Assembly: GCA_016703765.1 (NCBI GenBank)
Contig: JADJBL010000015.1
Coordinates: forward strand, 62,001-126,000
DNA length: 64,000 bases
Source of the DNA: Saprospirales bacterium
GTDB lineage: Bacteria > Bacteroidota > Bacteroidia > Chitinophagales > Saprospiraceae
Direction of reading: 5' to 3'
Below are positions 62,748 to 64,000 of the stretch, piece by piece. Made by a program: the position numbers and the translations under genes. Position 1 is the first letter of the stretch. Each line of letters starts with the position of its first letter. The notes beneath the pieces are model-generated. The model saw only the letters and a program-made list of their open reading frames with translations. It searched no databases and was not told the DNA's origin.

Positions 62748-63266
62748 TCAGGCGACCAGGTTTTTGGGATATCGGTGTTGGATAGCGTCCTTTAAAAATT
62801 GGCGCGCGAAAAAGATCCGGCTCTTGACCGTGCCAACAGGCAGGTTCAGGTTTTCTGCGATCTCTTCGTATTTATACCCTTCGTAAAACATGGTGAAGGG
62901 TATGCTATAGGTATCGCTCAGTTCGCGGATGATTGCTTTGAGTTCGTTCATCATCAGGTTGGAGAGCGCTTGATTTTCTTCGAAATGCGATTCGTTTTCG
63001 AATACGTAGCTACCGGTGGGCTCGCAAGACGTGTTGCGATTCTTCTTTTTCCGGTAAAAATTGATGAAGGTGTTGCGCATGATGGTCACCACCCAGGCGT
63101 GGAAATTGGTGCCCATTTCAAATTTCTCTTTGTTGTTGTAAGCCCGGAGCGCGGTTTCCTGTATCAGGTCGCGGGCATCTTCGTAATTGTTGGTTAGTCG
63201 GTAAGCCGCTGGGAGCAATTTGTGTTCCAGCGTTCGGAATTGGGAACTAAATTCTACGGTACCCAT
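62748..63266 (-). CDS. ECF-type RNA polymerase sigma factor
   Basis: The 172-residue protein has region 2 (LLPAAYRLTNNYEDARDLIQETALRAYNN, FHAWVVTIMRNTFINFYRK) and region 4 (FTMFYEGYKYEEIAENLNLPVGTVKSRIFFARQFLKDAI). No anti-sigma factor gene is adjacent, so its control is unknown. ECF factors direct RNA polymerase to small stress or envelope regulons. It is followed by a strong terminator that separates it from the kinase gene. Confidence 0.93.
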   Translation of the reverse strand: MGTVEFSSQFRTLEHKLLPAAYRLTNNYEDARDLIQETALRAYNNKEKFEMGTNFHAWVVTIMRNTFINFYRKKKNRNTSCEPTGSYVFENESHFEENQALSNLMMNELKAIIRELSDTYSIPFTMFYEGYKYEEIAENLNLPVGTVKSRIFFARQFLKDAIQHRYPKNLVA

Positions 63267-63335
63267 AAGAGACTTTTTTTTGGGTTAAAAATTTTTGACC
63301 ATGTAAAGGCCGATTCTGGCCGTGAATTAACTCGT

Positions 63336-63425
63336 TTATTGTTGCGCTCTTTCGCGCCAGTTGTTTAACAAGGTTAACACCACCATCACTACCCACAAAC
63401 TCAAGAAAAAAACCAGGATTTCCAT
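63336..63425 (-). CDS. Possible 29-residue single-pass membrane peptide
   Basis: An ATG at 63425 opens a 29-codon frame with a hydrophobic helix (ILVFFLSLWVVMVVLTLL) and a polar, positively charged end (NNWRERAQQ), ending with TAA. Size and topology recall small regulatory membrane peptides such as KdpF, but the sequence does not match KdpF and no kdp genes are in view. The Shine-Dalgarno is weak. It lies between the sigma-54 activator and the ECF sigma gene on the same strand. Confidence 0.35.
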   Translation of the reverse strand: MEILVFFLSLWVVMVVLTLLNNWRERAQQ

Positions 63426-63470
63426 TTCACTATGCTTTGTTCTAGATAGGTATGCCAAAATGTGTACCGC

Positions 63471-63507
63471 AAGTTTTTAGTTTTTAGTTTTTAGTTTTTA
63501 GTTAGTT
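63471..63507. repeat. TTTTTAG heptamer array
   Basis: Four perfect TTTTTAG-type heptamers in tandem lie in the 370-base gap before the ECF sigma gene. This gap also holds the possible small peptide gene, a hairpin at 63565-63587 and an ACGG heptamer array at 63602-63638. Confidence 0.75.
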
Positions 63508-63564
63508 GATTATCAATAATATACGCTGATATTTATATTTTGGGGCTAAAATGTAAAAGTGAAA

Positions 63565-63587
63565 CACCCTTTCATTTTGGAAGGGTG
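63565..63587. terminator. Possible terminator hairpin
   Basis: CACCCTT (63565-63571) and AAGGGTG (63581-63587) form a seven-base stem with a nine-base loop. It lies about 50 bases after the stop of the sigma-54 activator; on the minus strand the following TTTCACTTTT is only moderately T-rich. Confidence 0.5.
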
Positions 63588-63601
63588 CTTTTCATTTTGA
63601 A

Positions 63602-63638
63602 ACGGCCGTCCGCCGTAAGCCGTCCACCGTCAACCGTT
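63602..63638. repeat. ACGGnnn heptamer array
   Basis: On the minus strand five units ACGGTTG, ACGGTGG, ACGGCTT, ACGGCGG and ACGGCCG follow one another with a seven-base period directly after the activator stop codon. It is a GC-rich counterpart of the AT-rich heptamer arrays in the window. Confidence 0.6.
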
Positions 63639-64000
63639 ATTTATCGATGCCGTATTCTTCCATCTTGCGGTAAAGGGTGGTGAGACCTATGCCGAGGATT
63701 TCGGCGCTGCGGGTTTTGTTGCCATGGGTATGGGCGAGGATCTTTCGGATATGCCGTTCTTCGACGGCGTTGAGGCTGAGGGGGGGGCTTCCGGAGGCGG
63801 GTTCGTCGTGGTGGAAGTCGAGGGGGAGGACATCGGGCTCGAGGATGGCGCCGTCGGTGAGGATGACGGCCCGCTCGATGATGTTTTTCAGTTCGCGGAT
63901 ATTGCCCTTCCAATGGTGCTGCTGGAGGGCCAGCGCAAATTCGGGCGACATATCCATGGGCTTGCGGTTCATGCGGGCTGTGGCGCCCAGGATGAAATGG
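63637..64000 (-). CDS. Sigma-54-dependent transcriptional activator, C-terminal part (runs off the window)
   Basis: The visible 120 residues cover the end of the AAA+ domain (MSPEFALALQQHHWKGNIRELKNIIERAVIL) and a Fis-type helix-turn-helix (VEERHIRKILAHTHGNKTRSAEILGIGLTTLYRKMEEYG). The WxGNIRELxN block is the sensor-II region of NtrC-family activators. The receiver and most of the ATPase lie beyond position 64000. The sensor kinase at 60845-62677 could be its partner. Confidence 0.93.
   Translation of the reverse strand, partial: HFILGATARMNRKPMDMSPEFALALQQHHWKGNIRELKNIIERAVILTDGAILEPDVLPLDFHHDEPASGSPPLSLNAVEERHIRKILAHTHGNKTRSAEILGIGLTTLYRKMEEYGIDK

Noticed and set aside
63336..63425. A KdpF subunit
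   Set aside because: Size fits, but the typical KdpF sequence is absent and no kdpA, kdpB or kdpC gene is visible; kept only as an unnamed small membrane peptide.

Overview
The window looks like a chromosomal segment of a free-living Bacteroidota bacterium, most likely of the Saprospiraceae/Lewinella type. The evidence is several secreted proteins with a C-terminal Por/type IX secretion (T9SS) sorting domain, a short 287-residue housekeeping sigma factor, TAnnTTTG-type promoter boxes, weak Shine-Dalgarno sequences and moderately high GC. The lineage call is inference; no rRNA gene is present.

Layout. 1-1.8 kb (minus): start of the division/cell-wall cluster, mraZ-rsmH-ftsL-like, with five CAC/GTG boxes in the mraZ promoter that look like an MraZ operator. 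1.9-7.4 kb: polyprenol-phosphate mannosyltransferase, A-type Fe-S carrier, a penicillin-acylase-family hydrolase and small membrane proteins. 7.4-11.4 kb (minus): a compact operon of geranylgeranyl reductase, ferredoxin, MPBQ-type methyltransferase, gamma-tocopherol-type methyltransferase and homogentisate-type prenyltransferase. This is the gene set for a tocopherol/plastoquinone-like lipid, in what otherwise looks like a non-photosynthetic bacterium, and it is the most striking system here. 11.5-23 kb (minus): secreted M4 protease, caspase-TPR protein, LamG protein, GH29 fucosidase and GH3 glycosidase. 23-36.9 kb: S41-like protease, amino-acid permease, trans-sulfuration enzyme, a possible structured small RNA, LolD ATPase, DASH cryptochrome, ArfB, ChaN, SCO, DegT and MltA. 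36.9-49.9 kb: VIT/VWA T9SS protein, Crp-type regulator, RNase Z, STAS protein, ClpC, infC-rpmI-rplT and a BNR-repeat T9SS protein. 50-57 kb (minus, then plus): rpoD, pnp, rpsO, etfA, etfB, cysH and a COX3-like gene. 57-64 kb: purL, TlpA-like thioredoxin, a sensor kinase, an ECF sigma factor and the end of a sigma-54 activator.

Two window-wide features stand out. First, intergenic regions carry arrays of 7-9 bp tandem repeats (TTTTTAG heptamers, GTTGAAAA octamers, TTTAGGAGG nonamers, ACGGnnn heptamers), often as inverted pairs able to fold into hairpins. One octamer composite occurs twice between convergent genes, and the repeats supply the last residues and stop codons of unrelated genes. Second, five genes are broken by single-base indels (the methyltransferase at 9.4 kb, the M4 protease twice, GH3 twice, the trans-sulfuration enzyme and the normally essential purL), and 19.96-20.42 kb is an implausible G/C homopolymer tract. 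I read these mainly as assembly or consensus errors, so apparent pseudogenes should be treated with caution.
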